Source of the DNA: Bacteroidota bacterium
GTDB taxonomy: Bacteria; Bacteroidota; Ignavibacteria; UBA10030; UBA8401
Assembly (NCBI GenBank): GCA_008933835.1
Contig: WBUG01000014.1
Location: 1-59,494, forward strand
Direction: 5' to 3'
Length of the DNA: 59,494 nt
The notes below the pieces were generated by a model. That model was not told where the DNA came from. It worked only from the letters and a program-made list of their open reading frames with translations, and ran no database searches. Position numbers and translations under genes: made by a program. Shown piece after piece: positions 38,473 to 47,140 of the stretch. Numbering within the stretch: position 1 is the stretch's first letter; every line of letters begins with the position of its first letter.

Positions 38473-39240
38473 ATGGCGGCGACGGTCAAGACGGCGGAAG
38501 AGATCGAACTGATGCGGGAAAGCAGCCGCATCGTGGCGGAGGTCATCAAACTGGTGGGAACGCAGATCGCCCCCGGGGTCGCCACGCAGCAGCTCGACCG
38601 GATGGCCGAGGAGTACATCCGCAGCTGCGGAGGAGTGCCCGCCTTCAAGGGATACGGGTTCGAAGCGGACAATCTCTTCCCGGCGACCCTCTGCATCTCG
38701 GTGGACAGTGAAGTGGTCCACGGCATCCCGGGAAAACGGGTGCTGCGCGACGGTGAGATCGTCTCCATCGACGTCGGCGTGAAGAAGAACGGATTCTACG
38801 GCGACGGTGCGTTCACCTTTCCGGTGGGCGCTGTCTCTCCGGACAAGCGGCGGCTGATGACGGTGACGAAGGAATCGCTCGACCGGGGCGTGGCGCAGGC
38901 GGTGGAAGGGAACCGGATCGGGGACATCGCTTTTGCGGTGCAGTCGCACGTCGAAGCGGCCGGATTCTCGGTCGTGAGGGACCTCGTCGGGCACGCCATC
39001 GGCCGGGAGCTGCACGAGGACCCGCAGGTCCCGAACTACGGCCGCCCGCAGAAAGGGACGGTGCTGAAGGAGGGGATGACGCTCGCCATCGAACCGATGG
39101 TCAACATGGGCACCCACCGGGTGCGGACGGCGTCGGACCGGTGGACCATCCTCACCGAGGACGGTATGCCGTCGGCCCATTACGAATACACGGTGGTCGT
39201 CCGGAAGGGCGCCGCGGAGATCCTCACACAGTATCAGTGA
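38473..39240 (+). CDS. map: methionine aminopeptidase, type I
   Basis: 255 residues. The five metal ligands are visible: Asp in [17 protein letters not shown] (two), His in [13 protein letters not shown], Glu in [11 protein letters not shown], and the last Glu in [17 protein letters not shown] (one of its Glu residues). It removes the initiator Met from nascent proteins. It begins 10 bases after secY, in the usual secY-map-infA order. Confidence 0.97.
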   Translation: MAATVKTAEEIELMRESSRIVAEVIKLVGTQIAPGVATQQLDRMAEEYIRSCGGVPAFKGYGFEADNLFPATLCISVDSEVVHGIPGKRVLRDGEIVSIDVGVKKNGFYGDGAFTFPVGAVSPDKRRLMTVTKESLDRGVAQAVEGNRIGDIAFAVQSHVEAAGFSVVRDLVGHAIGRELHEDPQVPNYGRPQKGTVLKEGMTLAIEPMVNMGTHRVRTASDRWTILTEDGMPSAHYEYTVVVRKGAAEILTQYQ

Positions 39241-39242
39241 CC

Positions 39243-39461
39243 ATGTCCAAACAAGGTGCCATCAAGATCGACGGAGTCATCACCGATACGCTGCCCAACG
39301 CGTCGTTCCGGGTGAAGCTGGACAACGGGCATGAGATGCTGGCACACATCTCCGGCAAGATGCGGATGAACTACATTAAGATCCTGGTCGGGGACAAGGT
39401 CACGGTGGAACTCTCGCCGTACGACCTCACCAAGGGAAGAATCACGTACCGATACAAATAA
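39243..39461 (+). CDS. infA: translation initiation factor IF-1
   Basis: 72 residues, exactly IF-1 size, with the OB-fold segments [37 protein letters not shown] and [15 protein letters not shown]. It blocks the A site during initiation. The ATG lies 2 bases after the map stop, so translation is probably coupled. Confidence 0.98.
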   Translation: MSKQGAIKIDGVITDTLPNASFRVKLDNGHEMLAHISGKMRMNYIKILVGDKVTVELSPYDLTKGRITYRYK

Positions 39462-39478
39462 GGCTCAAAGGGAAGACC

Positions 39479-39595
39479 ATGAAAGTCCGCGCCTCCATCA
39501 AGAAGATCTGCGAGAACTGCAAGATCATCCGCCGCAAGGGCAAAGTGATGGTGATCTGCAAGAAGAATCCGAAACACAAACAACGTCAAGGTTAA
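39479..39595 (+). CDS. rpmJ: 50S ribosomal protein L36
   Basis: 38 residues: [20 protein letters not shown] followed by [18 protein letters not shown]. The Cys-Cys-Cys-His set (C11, C14, C27, H33) makes it the zinc-binding form. 17 bases after infA, with AAGGGAAG before the ATG. Short, but the sequence and place leave no doubt. Confidence 0.97.
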   Translation: MKVRASIKKICENCKIIRRKGKVMVICKKNPKHKQRQG

Positions 39596-39614
39596 TAGAC
39601 GAGGAGAATACTCA

Positions 39615-39998
39615 GTGGCTCGTATCGCCGGTGTTGATCTACCCAAGAACAAACGATCCGTGATCGGATTGACCTACATCTTCGGAGTCGGCCGCAAGAC
39701 CGCGAAGGACGTGCTGGCCAAGGCCGGTATCAGCGAGGACAAGAAGGTCGGCGCGCTGACCGACGAGGAGGTCAACAAGATCCGGACCATCCTGCAGACG
39801 GACTACAAGACCGAGGGGTCGCTCCGTGCGGAGAACCAGATGAACATCAAGCGGTTGATGGACATCGGTTCGTATCGCGGTCTCCGTCACCGCAAGGGTC
39901 TTCCGGTCCGCGGACAGCGCACCCGGACGAACTCCCGTACCAGGAAAGGCAAGCGTAAGACGGTGGCCGGCAAGAAGAAGGCCATCGCCAAGAAATAA
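39615..39998 (+). CDS. rpsM: 30S ribosomal protein S13
   Basis: 127 residues. [20 protein letters not shown] begins the protein; [20 protein letters not shown] and a Lys-rich tail end it. It contacts P-site tRNA and L5. GTG start with GAGGAG 9 bases upstream. Confidence 0.98.
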   Translation: MARIAGVDLPKNKRSVIGLTYIFGVGRKTAKDVLAKAGISEDKKVGALTDEEVNKIRTILQTDYKTEGSLRAENQMNIKRLMDIGSYRGLRHRKGLPVRGQRTRTNSRTRKGKRKTVAGKKKAIAKK

Positions 39999-40023
39999 AT
40001 AGTTTGATTCGAAAGGACGAACC

Positions 40024-40428
40024 GTGGCCAAACAACAAGCAGCCCAGACAGCGGCAGCGAAGAAGAAGAAGAAGATCCACGTCGATGTGAACGGCAAAGC
40101 GTTCATCAAGGCGACCTTCAACAACGTCATCGTGACCATCTCGGACACGTACGGCAACACCATCTCCTGGTCGTCGGCCGGCAAGAACGGATTCAAGGGG
40201 TCGCGGAAGAACACTCCGTACGCCGCGCAGGTCTCCGCCGAGGCGGCGGCCAAGGAGGCCTACGATCTCGGCCTTCGCAAGGTGGAGGTCTTCGTGAAGG
40301 GACCGGGTTCCGGCCGTGAAGCCGCCATCCGGGCGCTGCAGACGGCGGGTCTCGAGGTGACCATCATCCGCGACATCACGCCGATCCCCCACAACGGCTG
40401 CCGGCCTCCGAAGCGCCGCAGAGTGTAA
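40024..40428 (+). CDS. rpsK: 30S ribosomal protein S11
   Basis: 134 residues. An Ala/Gln/Lys-rich N-terminal arm (about 1-20) precedes the S11 core with [20 protein letters not shown] and [20 protein letters not shown]. It lies in the platform near the E-site mRNA. GTG start preceded by GAAAGGA. Confidence 0.98.
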   Translation: MAKQQAAQTAAAKKKKKIHVDVNGKAFIKATFNNVIVTISDTYGNTISWSSAGKNGFKGSRKNTPYAAQVSAEAAAKEAYDLGLRKVEVFVKGPGSGREAAIRALQTAGLEVTIIRDITPIPHNGCRPPKRRRV

Positions 40429-40454
40429 CCATCAGAAAAGGAACGTAACGAAAC

Positions 40455-41066
40455 ATGGCACGCAATACTGGTTCAGTCGTTAAGCAGTCCCGCAAGCTGG
40501 GCGTGGCGCTCAGCACCAAAGCCGGCAAGTTCATGGAGCGCCGTCCGTACGGTCCCGGTCAGCACGGTAAGGGACGGCGGCAGAAGGTCTCCGAGTACGG
40601 TCTTCAGCTGAAGGAGAAGCAGAAGATGAAGTACATCTACGGAGTGCTGGAACGTCAGTTCCGGAACTACTTCGAGAAGGCGACGCGGATGAAGGGTAAG
40701 ACGGGCGACAACCTGGTGAAGCTGCTGGAGCAGCGCCTGGACAACGTGGTCTACCGTCTCGGTTTCGCCCCGACGCGCCGCTCCGCCCGCCAGCTGGTGG
40801 TGCACGGACACTTCAAGGTGAACAATGCGAAGGTGAACATCCCGTCGTACCAGGTGCGCATCGGCGACGTGGTGAGCGTGCGCGACAAGAGCAAGCAGCT
40901 CGACCTCATCCACAGCTCGATGAAGCGGGTGAAGGACGGCTCGATGTACTCGTGGGTCAGCCTCGACAAGGCGGCCATGAACGGTTCGTTCCTGCGCGTG
41001 CCGGAGCGCGAAGAGATCCCGCTGCTGGCGAACGAACAGCTCGTGGTGGAGTTGTACTCCAAATAA
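40455..41066 (+). CDS. rpsD: 30S ribosomal protein S4
   Basis: 203 residues, normal length. It contains RRPYGPGQHGKGRRQKVSEY and the S4 RNA-binding motif LDNVVYRLGFAPTRRSARQL followed by VVHGHFKVNN. It nucleates 30S assembly and, in E. coli, represses the alpha operon. No zinc Cys set is present in the N-terminus. Confidence 0.98.
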   Translation: MARNTGSVVKQSRKLGVALSTKAGKFMERRPYGPGQHGKGRRQKVSEYGLQLKEKQKMKYIYGVLERQFRNYFEKATRMKGKTGDNLVKLLEQRLDNVVYRLGFAPTRRSARQLVVHGHFKVNNAKVNIPSYQVRIGDVVSVRDKSKQLDLIHSSMKRVKDGSMYSWVSLDKAAMNGSFLRVPEREEIPLLANEQLVVELYSK

Positions 41067-41100
41067 TCCATCGACCCCTACACAGAGTGAGAACCGACCT

Positions 41101-42087
41101 ATGAGCACCACACAATTCCAAATGCCGGACAACGTCCTTCTGGACGAGACGACCGCATCGGCGACCTACGGGAAGTTCATCGTGCAGCCGCTCGAGAAGG
41201 GGTACGGTGTCACCATCGGCAACGCCCTCCGGCGCGTGCTCCTCTCATCGCTTCCGGGCTACGCCATCACGGCCATCCGGATCGAGGGGGTCGTGCACGA
41301 GTTCACCTCCCTGCCGGGTCTGGTGGAGGACGTGACCGACATGATCCTGAACCTGAAACAGGTCCGCCTCAAGGCCACCAATAAGAAGGTGGGGAAGATC
41401 ATGGTCCACCTCAAGGGACCTGGCAAGTTCATGGCGGGAGACCTGCAGAAGTCCAATCCGGACGTCGAGGTGCTCAATCCGGAACTGCACCTGGCCACCC
41501 TGAACAAGGACGCCGATTTCGAGATGGAGCTCCGCATCGGCCGCGGTAAGGGCTACGTGACCGCCGAGGAGAACAAGATGCCCGACCAGCCGGTCGGGAT
41601 GATCACCATCGATTCCATCTTCACCCCCATCGTCAACGTGCGCTACAACGTCGAGTCGACCCGCGTGGGTCAGCAGACCGACTACGAGAAGCTGACGCTG
41701 GAGGTCGAGACCGACGGTTCCATCCTTCCGAAGGACGCTGTGGCGTACGCCGGCAAAGTGCTGCGCGACCATATCCAGTTCTTCATCAACTTCGACGCGA
41801 CGCAGGAGACCGAGAAGGAGGACAACGAGCGCGACGAGGAGATCTCCCGCATCCGGAAGATCCTCGTCACCCCGGTGGACGAGCTCGAGCTCTCCGTCCG
41901 TTCGCACAACTGCCTCCGCGCCGCCGATATCAAGACGCTCGGCGACCTGGTCCGCAAAGACGAGGCGGAACTGCTGCGGTTCCGGAACTTCGGACGCAAA
42001 TCGCTCGCGGAACTCACCGCCATCGTCGAGGCCAACAACCTCACCTTCGGCATGGACGTCGACAAATATCTGAAAGACAGCGACTAA
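41101..42087 (+). CDS. rpoA: RNA polymerase alpha subunit
   Basis: 328 residues. The N-terminal assembly domain includes LEKGYGVTIGNALRRVLLSS and GVVHEFTSLPGLVEDVTDM. After a Glu/Asp-rich linker (about 240-255), the C-terminal domain has LELSVRSHNCLRAADIKTLG and LRFRNFGRKSLAELTAIVE, with the Arg of NCLRAA matching the UP-element-binding residue Arg265 of E. coli. Dimeric scaffold of the polymerase. Confidence 0.98.
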   Translation: MSTTQFQMPDNVLLDETTASATYGKFIVQPLEKGYGVTIGNALRRVLLSSLPGYAITAIRIEGVVHEFTSLPGLVEDVTDMILNLKQVRLKATNKKVGKIMVHLKGPGKFMAGDLQKSNPDVEVLNPELHLATLNKDADFEMELRIGRGKGYVTAEENKMPDQPVGMITIDSIFTPIVNVRYNVESTRVGQQTDYEKLTLEVETDGSILPKDAVAYAGKVLRDHIQFFINFDATQETEKEDNERDEEISRIRKILVTPVDELELSVRSHNCLRAADIKTLGDLVRKDEAELLRFRNFGRKSLAELTAIVEANNLTFGMDVDKYLKDSD

Positions 42088-42099
42088 AAGGAACGACCA

Positions 42100-42612
42100 A
42101 TGATACATGCACGCAAAGGCCGTAAACTCAAACGTACCGCGAGTCACCGCAAGGCGCTGCTGAGCGCGTTGTCGACCTCGCTGCTCCGCCACAAGCGCAT
42201 CAAGACGACGTTGGCGAAGGCGAAGGAGACCCGCACGGTGGTCGAAAAGATCATCACCCGCGCGAAGAACGCCGTGGCGAAGGAGGCCGAAGGACCGAAG
42301 AACGTCCACGCCCGCCGCGAGGTCGCGAAGTTCATCCACGATAAGCTGGTCCTCCGCGAGCTCTTCAACGAGATCGCGCCGAAGGTGGCCGCCCGCGCCG
42401 GCGGATACACCCGCGTCATCAAGCTGGGACAGCGTCTCGGCGACGGCGCACAGGTCGCGCTTCTCGAACTGGTCGACTTCGGCTACGAAGCCGGAGCAGC
42501 GCCCGCACCGGTGAAGAAGAAACAGGACCGCCGCGCCCGCGTCAATCAGAAGAAGAAAGCGAAGTCCGACGCAACGGCCGCCGAAACCGCCGATGCGAAG
42601 TCCGCTCAGTGA
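42100..42612 (+). CDS. rplQ: 50S ribosomal protein L17 with Lys/Ala-rich tail
   Basis: 170 residues against about 120-130 in most bacteria. The L17 core (about 1-120) starts MIHARKGRKLKRTASHRKAL and ends GDGAQVALLELVDFG. A 45-residue low-complexity tail (KKKQDRRARVNQKKKAKSD region) follows. Similar tails occur in L17 of the Bacteroidota group. Last gene of the alpha part; a hairpin follows. Confidence 0.97.
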   Translation: MIHARKGRKLKRTASHRKALLSALSTSLLRHKRIKTTLAKAKETRTVVEKIITRAKNAVAKEAEGPKNVHARREVAKFIHDKLVLRELFNEIAPKVAARAGGYTRVIKLGQRLGDGAQVALLELVDFGYEAGAAPAPVKKKQDRRARVNQKKKAKSDATAAETADAKSAQ

Positions 42613-42621
42613 TGTCCGGAA

Positions 42622-42642
42622 GGGAGGGCCTCCGGCCCTCCC
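42622..42642 (+). terminator. hairpin after rplQ, probable transcript end
   Basis: A 9-base perfect stem GGGAGGGCC/GGCCCTCCC with loop TCC lies 9 bases after the rplQ stop. No T-run follows, so it may protect the 3' end or assist Rho rather than terminate alone. Confidence 0.5.
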
Positions 42643-42684
42643 GCTCCGTTCCGGTGTTCCTCTACCAATGATTCGTGCAGGGAT

Positions 42685-43317
42685 ATGAAAATTTCAACCG
42701 TGGATTTCGTTGTCGGCGTCGCCAACCTCCAGCAACTGCCCAAGACAAATCTGCCGGAGATCATCTTCATCGGACGGTCCAACGTCGGGAAATCCTCGCT
42801 CCTCAACAAGCTCTGCAACCGCAAGAACATCGCCCGCGTCAGCGCCACCCCCGGCAAGACCCGCGAACTCAACTACTACCAGATCAACAAGGACCTCTAC
42901 TTCGTCGACCTGCCCGGTTACGGCTACGCCAAGGTGGCCGAGCACGTGAAGGCTGGCTGGACGCAGCTCATCGAAGAGTTCTTCCACACCCGCAAACAGA
43001 TCGCCCTCGCCATCCAGATCGTCGACGCCCGCCTCGGCCCGACCGAACTGGACAGTACGATGATGGGGTGGCTCGATTTCTATAAAGTCCCCTTCCTGCT
43101 GGTGCTCACCAAAGCGGACAAGCTGCCGAAGAACAAGCTCATCTCCCAAATGAACACCATCGGGTCCGAATTGAACAAGTACAAGTACCTCGCCGGTGTC
43201 CAGCCCTTCTCGGCGGTGACCGGAGACGGCCGCATCGAACTGCTGAAGACCATCGAGCGTCATATCGATGAACGCGACCTCCGCCCCGCAAAATTAGTCA
43301 CATCCGCAGTTGCTTAA
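42685..43317 (+). CDS. engB: ribosome-biogenesis GTP-binding protein YsxC/EngB
   Basis: 210 residues. GTPase motifs: G1 GRSNVGKSS (30-38), a Thr-containing switch in ATPGKTRELNYY, G3 DLPGYGYA, and G4 TKAD. This spacing and the YGYAKV stretch are specific to the EngB/YihA family, which helps assemble the 50S subunit. It lies 72 bases after rplQ. Only GGGA precedes the ATG. Confidence 0.95.
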   Translation: MKISTVDFVVGVANLQQLPKTNLPEIIFIGRSNVGKSSLLNKLCNRKNIARVSATPGKTRELNYYQINKDLYFVDLPGYGYAKVAEHVKAGWTQLIEEFFHTRKQIALAIQIVDARLGPTELDSTMMGWLDFYKVPFLLVLTKADKLPKNKLISQMNTIGSELNKYKYLAGVQPFSAVTGDGRIELLKTIERHIDERDLRPAKLVTSAVA

Positions 43318-43338
43318 CAGGCAAAGTTCCCGTACACT
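43310..43338 (+). promoter_or_regulatory. candidate promoter for the aminotransferase-serA unit
   Basis: TTGCTT (43310-43315), a 17-base spacer, then TACACT (43333-43338). The -35 overlaps the last codons of engB. The predicted leader is about 55 bases. Confidence 0.55.
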
Positions 43339-43399
43339 TCCGCTGTCATTACTGTCCTTCCATTCCTCCTGAACCGACCATTCCGTAAGGACCTGTACC

Positions 43400-44536
43400 A
43401 TGAAGAAACGCCTGTTCACTCCGGGACCGACGCCGATCCCCGAGACCGTCATGCTCAAGATGGCGGAACCCATCATCCATCACCGCAATCCCGAATTCAA
43501 CGAGATCCTCACCCGCGTCAACAAGAACCTCAAGGTCCTCTTCCAGACCGAGCAGCCCGTCCTGACGCTCACCGCGTCCGGGACCGGCGGCGTCGAGTCG
43601 ACCTTCGTGAGCCTCTTCTCTCCGGGCGACACCATCATCGCCGCCAACGGCGGGAAGTTCGGTGAACGCTGGGTGAAGATGCCGAAGGCGTTCGGCATGA
43701 ACGTGGTCGAGATCAAAGTGGAGTGGGGGAAGGCGCCCACCGCGGAACAGGTGCTCGCCGCTCTGAAGGCGAATCCCGCCGCCAAGGCGGTCTACCTCGT
43801 CCACAGCGAGACCTCCACCGGCGCAGCGACGGACGTGAAGACGCTCGCGAAGCTCATCCGTGAGAACTCGAACGCGCTCGTTTGCGTGGACGGCATCACC
43901 GCCGTCGGCGCGCACGAGATGCGGTTCGACGAATGGGGCATCGATGTCTGCGTCACCGGTTCGCAGAAGGGTCTGATGATCCCGCCGGGCCTCGCCTTCG
44001 TCGCGCTCAGTCAGCGCGCCGTCGCCGCGATGGAGAGTTCCAAGATGCCGCGGTTCTACTTCGACCTGAAGAAGGCGCTCAAATCGTACCAGGACAACGA
44101 CACGCCCTGGACCCCCGCGGTGTCGCTGGTCATCGGCGTCGATGCCGCGCTGCAGCAGATCGTCCAGGAAGGGATGGAGAACGTGTGGGCCCGCCATCAG
44201 CGGCTCGCCAACGCCATCCGCGCCGGCGTCACCGGCGCCGGTCTTAAACTGTTCTCGGAGTTCCCCTCGTACGCCGTGACACCGGTCTGGGTGCCCGAAG
44301 GGGTCGAGTGGAAGAAGTTCAACAAGACCCTCAAGGGGAAGTACGGCATCACCATCGCCGGCGGTCAGGACGAGTACAAGGACCGCATCTTCCGCATCTC
44401 CCATCTCGGGTACTACGATGAGCTCGACATGATCACCATGATCGGCGCGCTCGAGCTCACCCTGAAGGAGTGCGGTCATTCGTTCGAACTCGGCGCCGGC
44501 GTCAAGGCGCTGCTGCAGTCCCTCGCGTCGCGCTGA
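43400..44536 (+). CDS. class V aminotransferase (serine/alanine-glyoxylate type)
   Basis: 378 residues, PLP-dependent fold type I. It begins FTPGPTPIPETVMLKMAEPI with IIHHRNPEFNEI, as in alanine-glyoxylate/serine-pyruvate aminotransferases. The PLP lysine lies in VTGSQKGLMIPPGLAFVALS, preceded by the PLP-binding Asp in VCVDGITAVGAHEM. It stands directly before serA. In several lineages an enzyme of this family replaces SerC as phosphoserine aminotransferase, which I infer here from the pairing. Glyoxylate transamination remains the alternative. Confidence 0.88.
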   Translation: MKKRLFTPGPTPIPETVMLKMAEPIIHHRNPEFNEILTRVNKNLKVLFQTEQPVLTLTASGTGGVESTFVSLFSPGDTIIAANGGKFGERWVKMPKAFGMNVVEIKVEWGKAPTAEQVLAALKANPAAKAVYLVHSETSTGAATDVKTLAKLIRENSNALVCVDGITAVGAHEMRFDEWGIDVCVTGSQKGLMIPPGLAFVALSQRAVAAMESSKMPRFYFDLKKALKSYQDNDTPWTPAVSLVIGVDAALQQIVQEGMENVWARHQRLANAIRAGVTGAGLKLFSEFPSYAVTPVWVPEGVEWKKFNKTLKGKYGITIAGGQDEYKDRIFRISHLGYYDELDMITMIGALELTLKECGHSFELGAGVKALLQSLASR

Positions 44537-44563
44537 CCGGGGCCGTCCGTATACCATCACACA

Positions 44564-44594
44564 ACGCGCCCCGGGCCCTCCGCCCGGGGTGCGT
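44564..44594 (+). other. hairpin between the aminotransferase gene and serA
   Basis: A 13-base stem ACGCGCCCCGGGC/GCCCGGGGTGCGT (one G-U) with loop CCTCC lies 27 bases after the aminotransferase stop and 18 before the serA ATG. No T-run follows. It may reduce read-through or protect the upstream message. Confidence 0.6.
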
Positions 44595-44612
44595 CATAAA
44601 TAGAGGGCAACC

Positions 44613-46196
44613 ATGAAGATACTCATCACCGATCCCATCGAACAGAGCTGCGTCGACATCCTCACCCGCGAAGGGTTCCAGGTGGACCTGAGACCCGGTC
44701 TGCCGCCGGACGACATCAAGAAGGTCATCGGCGAGTACGTCGCCATGGTCGTGCGCAGCGGAACGAAGGTCACCGCGGACATCATCGAACACGCCTCCTC
44801 CATGCGGGTCATCGGACGCGCCGGGGCGGGGGTGGACAACATCGACTCCGCCGCCGCGTCGCGCAAGGGCATCATCGTCATGAACACGCCGGGCGGAAAC
44901 ACCATCTCCACGGCCGAGCACACCTTCTCGATGCTCATGGCGCTCTCGCGCAACATCCCGAACGCCCATGCGAGTATGGCGGCCGGAAAATGGGACCGGA
45001 AGAAGTACATGGGGACGGAGCTGTTCGGAAAGACCATCGGTATCGTCGGCCTCGGCAAGATCGGCGCGGAAGTGGCCGTCCGCGCTCAGGCGTTCGGGAT
45101 GACCACCATCGGGTACGATCCGGTGCTCAGCGCCGACGTCGCGGCGAAGATGAACGTCGAATTGGTGTCGTTGGACGAGATCTACCGGCGGTCGGACTTC
45201 ATCACCGTCCATACGCCGCTCAACAACGAGACCCGCGGCCTGCTCAACCGTGAGACCATCGCCAAGTGCAAGAAGGGGGTCCGTCTCATCAACTGCGCCC
45301 GCGGCGGCATCATCGACGAAGCGGCGCTGCTCGAGGCGCTGGAGAACGGACACGTGGCGGGCGCCGCACTCGACGTGTACGGCGAGGAGCCGCCGAAGGA
45401 TTACACGCTGGCGAAGCATCCGAAGGTCGTCGCGACGCCGCATCTCGGCGCGTCCACCGAGGAGGCGCAGGAGAAGGTCGCCATCCAGATCGCGCACCAG
45501 ATCGCCGACGCGCTGAAGGACCGCGGCATCGTCGGCGCGGTGAACGCGTCGGCCCTCCAGGCCGGCATCCCGACGGAGATCAAACCGTTCCTGCTGTTGG
45601 CCGAGAAGCTCGGCATGCTGCAGGCGCAGGTGATGAACGGCAAGCTGAAGGAGCTGACGGTGGAACTACGCGGCGACCTGCTGCATAAGTACGCCGAACT
45701 GTTGAAGGCCGGGGTGCTTCGGGGACTGTTGTCGAAGCTCATCCAGATCCATGAGCCGGTCAACTACATCAATGCGCCCGTCGTCGCGCAGTCGCTCGGC
45801 GTCCGGGTGAGCGAAAAGAAAGAGGCAGAGGCGGAGAACTACACCAACCTCCTTACGATCTCTTACAAGACCGACGCGGAAGAGCGGATGTTCGCCGGAA
45901 CGGTGTTCGGCGGGACCTACCTCAAGTTCGTGCGGCTGGACCGGTACCATCTGGAAGGAACGCCCGAAGGGACGTTCCTGTACTACACGAACATCGACCG
46001 GCCGGGAATGCTGGCGAAGGTGGGGACCATCCTCGCCGACGCGGGCATCAACATCGCGGGACTGTCGCTCGGCCGGACGGGCGTCGGAGAACGGGCGCTC
46101 ACGGTGGTGAGCGTGGACCATCCCATCCCGGACGCGGTGCTGCAGAAGGTGCAGTCGCTCGACGGTGTGTTCCATGCGAAGGTGGTCACGCTCTGA
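44613..46196 (+). CDS. serA: D-3-phosphoglycerate dehydrogenase
   Basis: 527 residues, the long SerA form. Substrate domain with VVRSGTKVTADIIEHASSM; NAD-binding domain with TIGIVGLGKIGAEVAVRAQA; catalytic Arg/Glu region NCARGGIIDEAALLEALENG and the His in VATPHLGASTEEAQEK. The C-terminal part has an intervening (ASB) domain and an ACT domain (DRPGMLAKVGTILADAGINI) for likely serine feedback. It commits 3-phosphoglycerate to serine. AGAGGG precedes the ATG. Confidence 0.97.
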   Translation: MKILITDPIEQSCVDILTREGFQVDLRPGLPPDDIKKVIGEYVAMVVRSGTKVTADIIEHASSMRVIGRAGAGVDNIDSAAASRKGIIVMNTPGGNTISTAEHTFSMLMALSRNIPNAHASMAAGKWDRKKYMGTELFGKTIGIVGLGKIGAEVAVRAQAFGMTTIGYDPVLSADVAAKMNVELVSLDEIYRRSDFITVHTPLNNETRGLLNRETIAKCKKGVRLINCARGGIIDEAALLEALENGHVAGAALDVYGEEPPKDYTLAKHPKVVATPHLGASTEEAQEKVAIQIAHQIADALKDRGIVGAVNASALQAGIPTEIKPFLLLAEKLGMLQAQVMNGKLKELTVELRGDLLHKYAELLKAGVLRGLLSKLIQIHEPVNYINAPVVAQSLGVRVSEKKEAEAENYTNLLTISYKTDAEERMFAGTVFGGTYLKFVRLDRYHLEGTPEGTFLYYTNIDRPGMLAKVGTILADAGINIAGLSLGRTGVGERALTVVSVDHPIPDAVLQKVQSLDGVFHAKVVTL

Positions 46197-46215
46197 ACTG
46201 CGGAAGGACCTTTCC

Positions 46216-46256
46216 AAAATGCGAACGTCCCGCTCATGGCGGGACGTTCGCATTTT
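46216..46256. terminator. strong bidirectional terminator
   Basis: A perfect 18-base stem (AAAATGCGAACGTCCCGC/GCGGGACGTTCGCATTTT) with a 5-base loop. The arms begin with AAAA and end with TTTT, so it works on both strands. It separates serA from the convergent minus-strand regulator. Confidence 0.92.
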
Positions 46257-46317
46257 AAAGTGGTATGTAGGAGCGGCGTTCCGTGCCGCCACGGAGGCAC
46301 AATCGGGTGTACCGGTC

Positions 46318-46659
46318 TTAGCGCCGCTGATCGGCGAACATCGGCGCGGTCTTCTTGGCCTCGATGAAGACGTCGGACCCCATCGGCGTGCTCAACAGGG
46401 GGGTGCGTACGGACATGTCGACTCCGGAGGGCTGCACGGTCATCGTTTCTCGGCCTGTAAGGAGCCAGTTGATGTTGCAGCCGAGGTCGATGAGCTTCAC
46501 GAGCAGGACCGGTCCGGGCAGGCTTCGACCGTTGAGGTAACCGGAATAGAGGGTGGATGGATTCATTTCGAGGGCTTCGGCGAACCGCTTCATGGTGCCG
46601 AACTTCTTGTAGCCGAACAGACGCAGGTTCTGCGCCACTTCTTTCTTGTTGAGCTTCAT
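46318..46659 (-). CDS. small Xre/CI-like helix-turn-helix regulator
   Basis: 113 residues. The N-terminal ~70 residues form a CI-type HTH: MKLNKKEVAQNLRLFGYKKF, then a recognition segment in TMKRFAEALEMNPSTLYSGY, and a closing LGCNINWLLTG, as found in phage-repressor-like domains. The C-terminal ~40 residues are unstructured-looking, with no LexA protease domain. GGAGGAGAGGA precedes ATG 46659. It is the last gene of the minus-strand run, 95 bases after the cytochrome genes. A palindrome ACAATTGT lies just upstream of it and could be its operator. Target unknown. Confidence 0.8.
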   Translation of the reverse strand: MKLNKKEVAQNLRLFGYKKFGTMKRFAEALEMNPSTLYSGYLNGRSLPGPVLLVKLIDLGCNINWLLTGRETMTVQPSGVDMSVRTPLLSTPMGSDVFIEAKKTAPMFADQRR

Positions 46660-46754
46660 TCCTCTCCTCCGAATGAGAACAACGGTGAACAATACAATTG
46701 TCTACGGGAGGAGGGGCTTTTTTGTTGCAGGTCCGGAACCAGGGCCGCCGGCGT

Positions 46755-47126
46755 TCAGTTGTCGCGGGCGCCCTGATCGATCCAGGCGCGGAAGAGATTC
46801 ACCTCGTCCGGCGTCATTTTTTTCTTCGAAAAGATGGGCATTTGCGCCCCTTTTGGCGGGTTGGGGAGGAGCTTCACGATGAGGTAACTACCGTCAGCAT
46901 TGCCGGGCACCACCATGTTCGCGGTCTTGCCGCTCCGTTTGACGAGGTCGACCGATTCCATGGCGTAGTTGCTCGGGTTCTCATCGTCGCGTTCGTGACA
47001 CTTGATGCAGCGGGCTTTGACGATGGGGAACAGGTCCCGGGAATAAGAGACCTCCCGCTTCTCCTGGGCGGCGGCTGACGAGAGGACGAGGAGGAGGGCG
47101 ATGACGATGTAGGGCGATCGGTGCAT
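46755..47126 (-). CDS. single-haem c-type cytochrome, PSCyt1-like domain (third of set)
   Basis: 123 residues. A signal peptide (to about AAAQE, residue 21) is followed by SYSRDLFPIVKARCIKCHER with the haem motif CIKCH at 40-44. A later Met (AQMPIFSKKKM) is the probable axial ligand. The chain ends FRAWIDQGARDN. The layout matches the Planctomycete-type cytochrome c domain. It should be an exported electron carrier. It starts 14 bases after its paralogue's stop. The Met at 47126 is preferred to an upstream TTG that overlaps the preceding stop. Confidence 0.85.
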   Translation of the reverse strand: MHRSPYIVIALLLVLSSAAAQEKREVSYSRDLFPIVKARCIKCHERDDENPSNYAMESVDLVKRSGKTANMVVPGNADGSYLIVKLLPNPPKGAQMPIFSKKKMTPDEVNLFRAWIDQGARDN

Positions 47127-47140
47127 GGCGGAACGGCGCG

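Noticed and set aside
46318-46659. Prophage remnant suggested by the CI-like regulator
   Set aside because: No integrase, structural gene, att repeats or composition shift is seen nearby; a stand-alone regulator is simpler.
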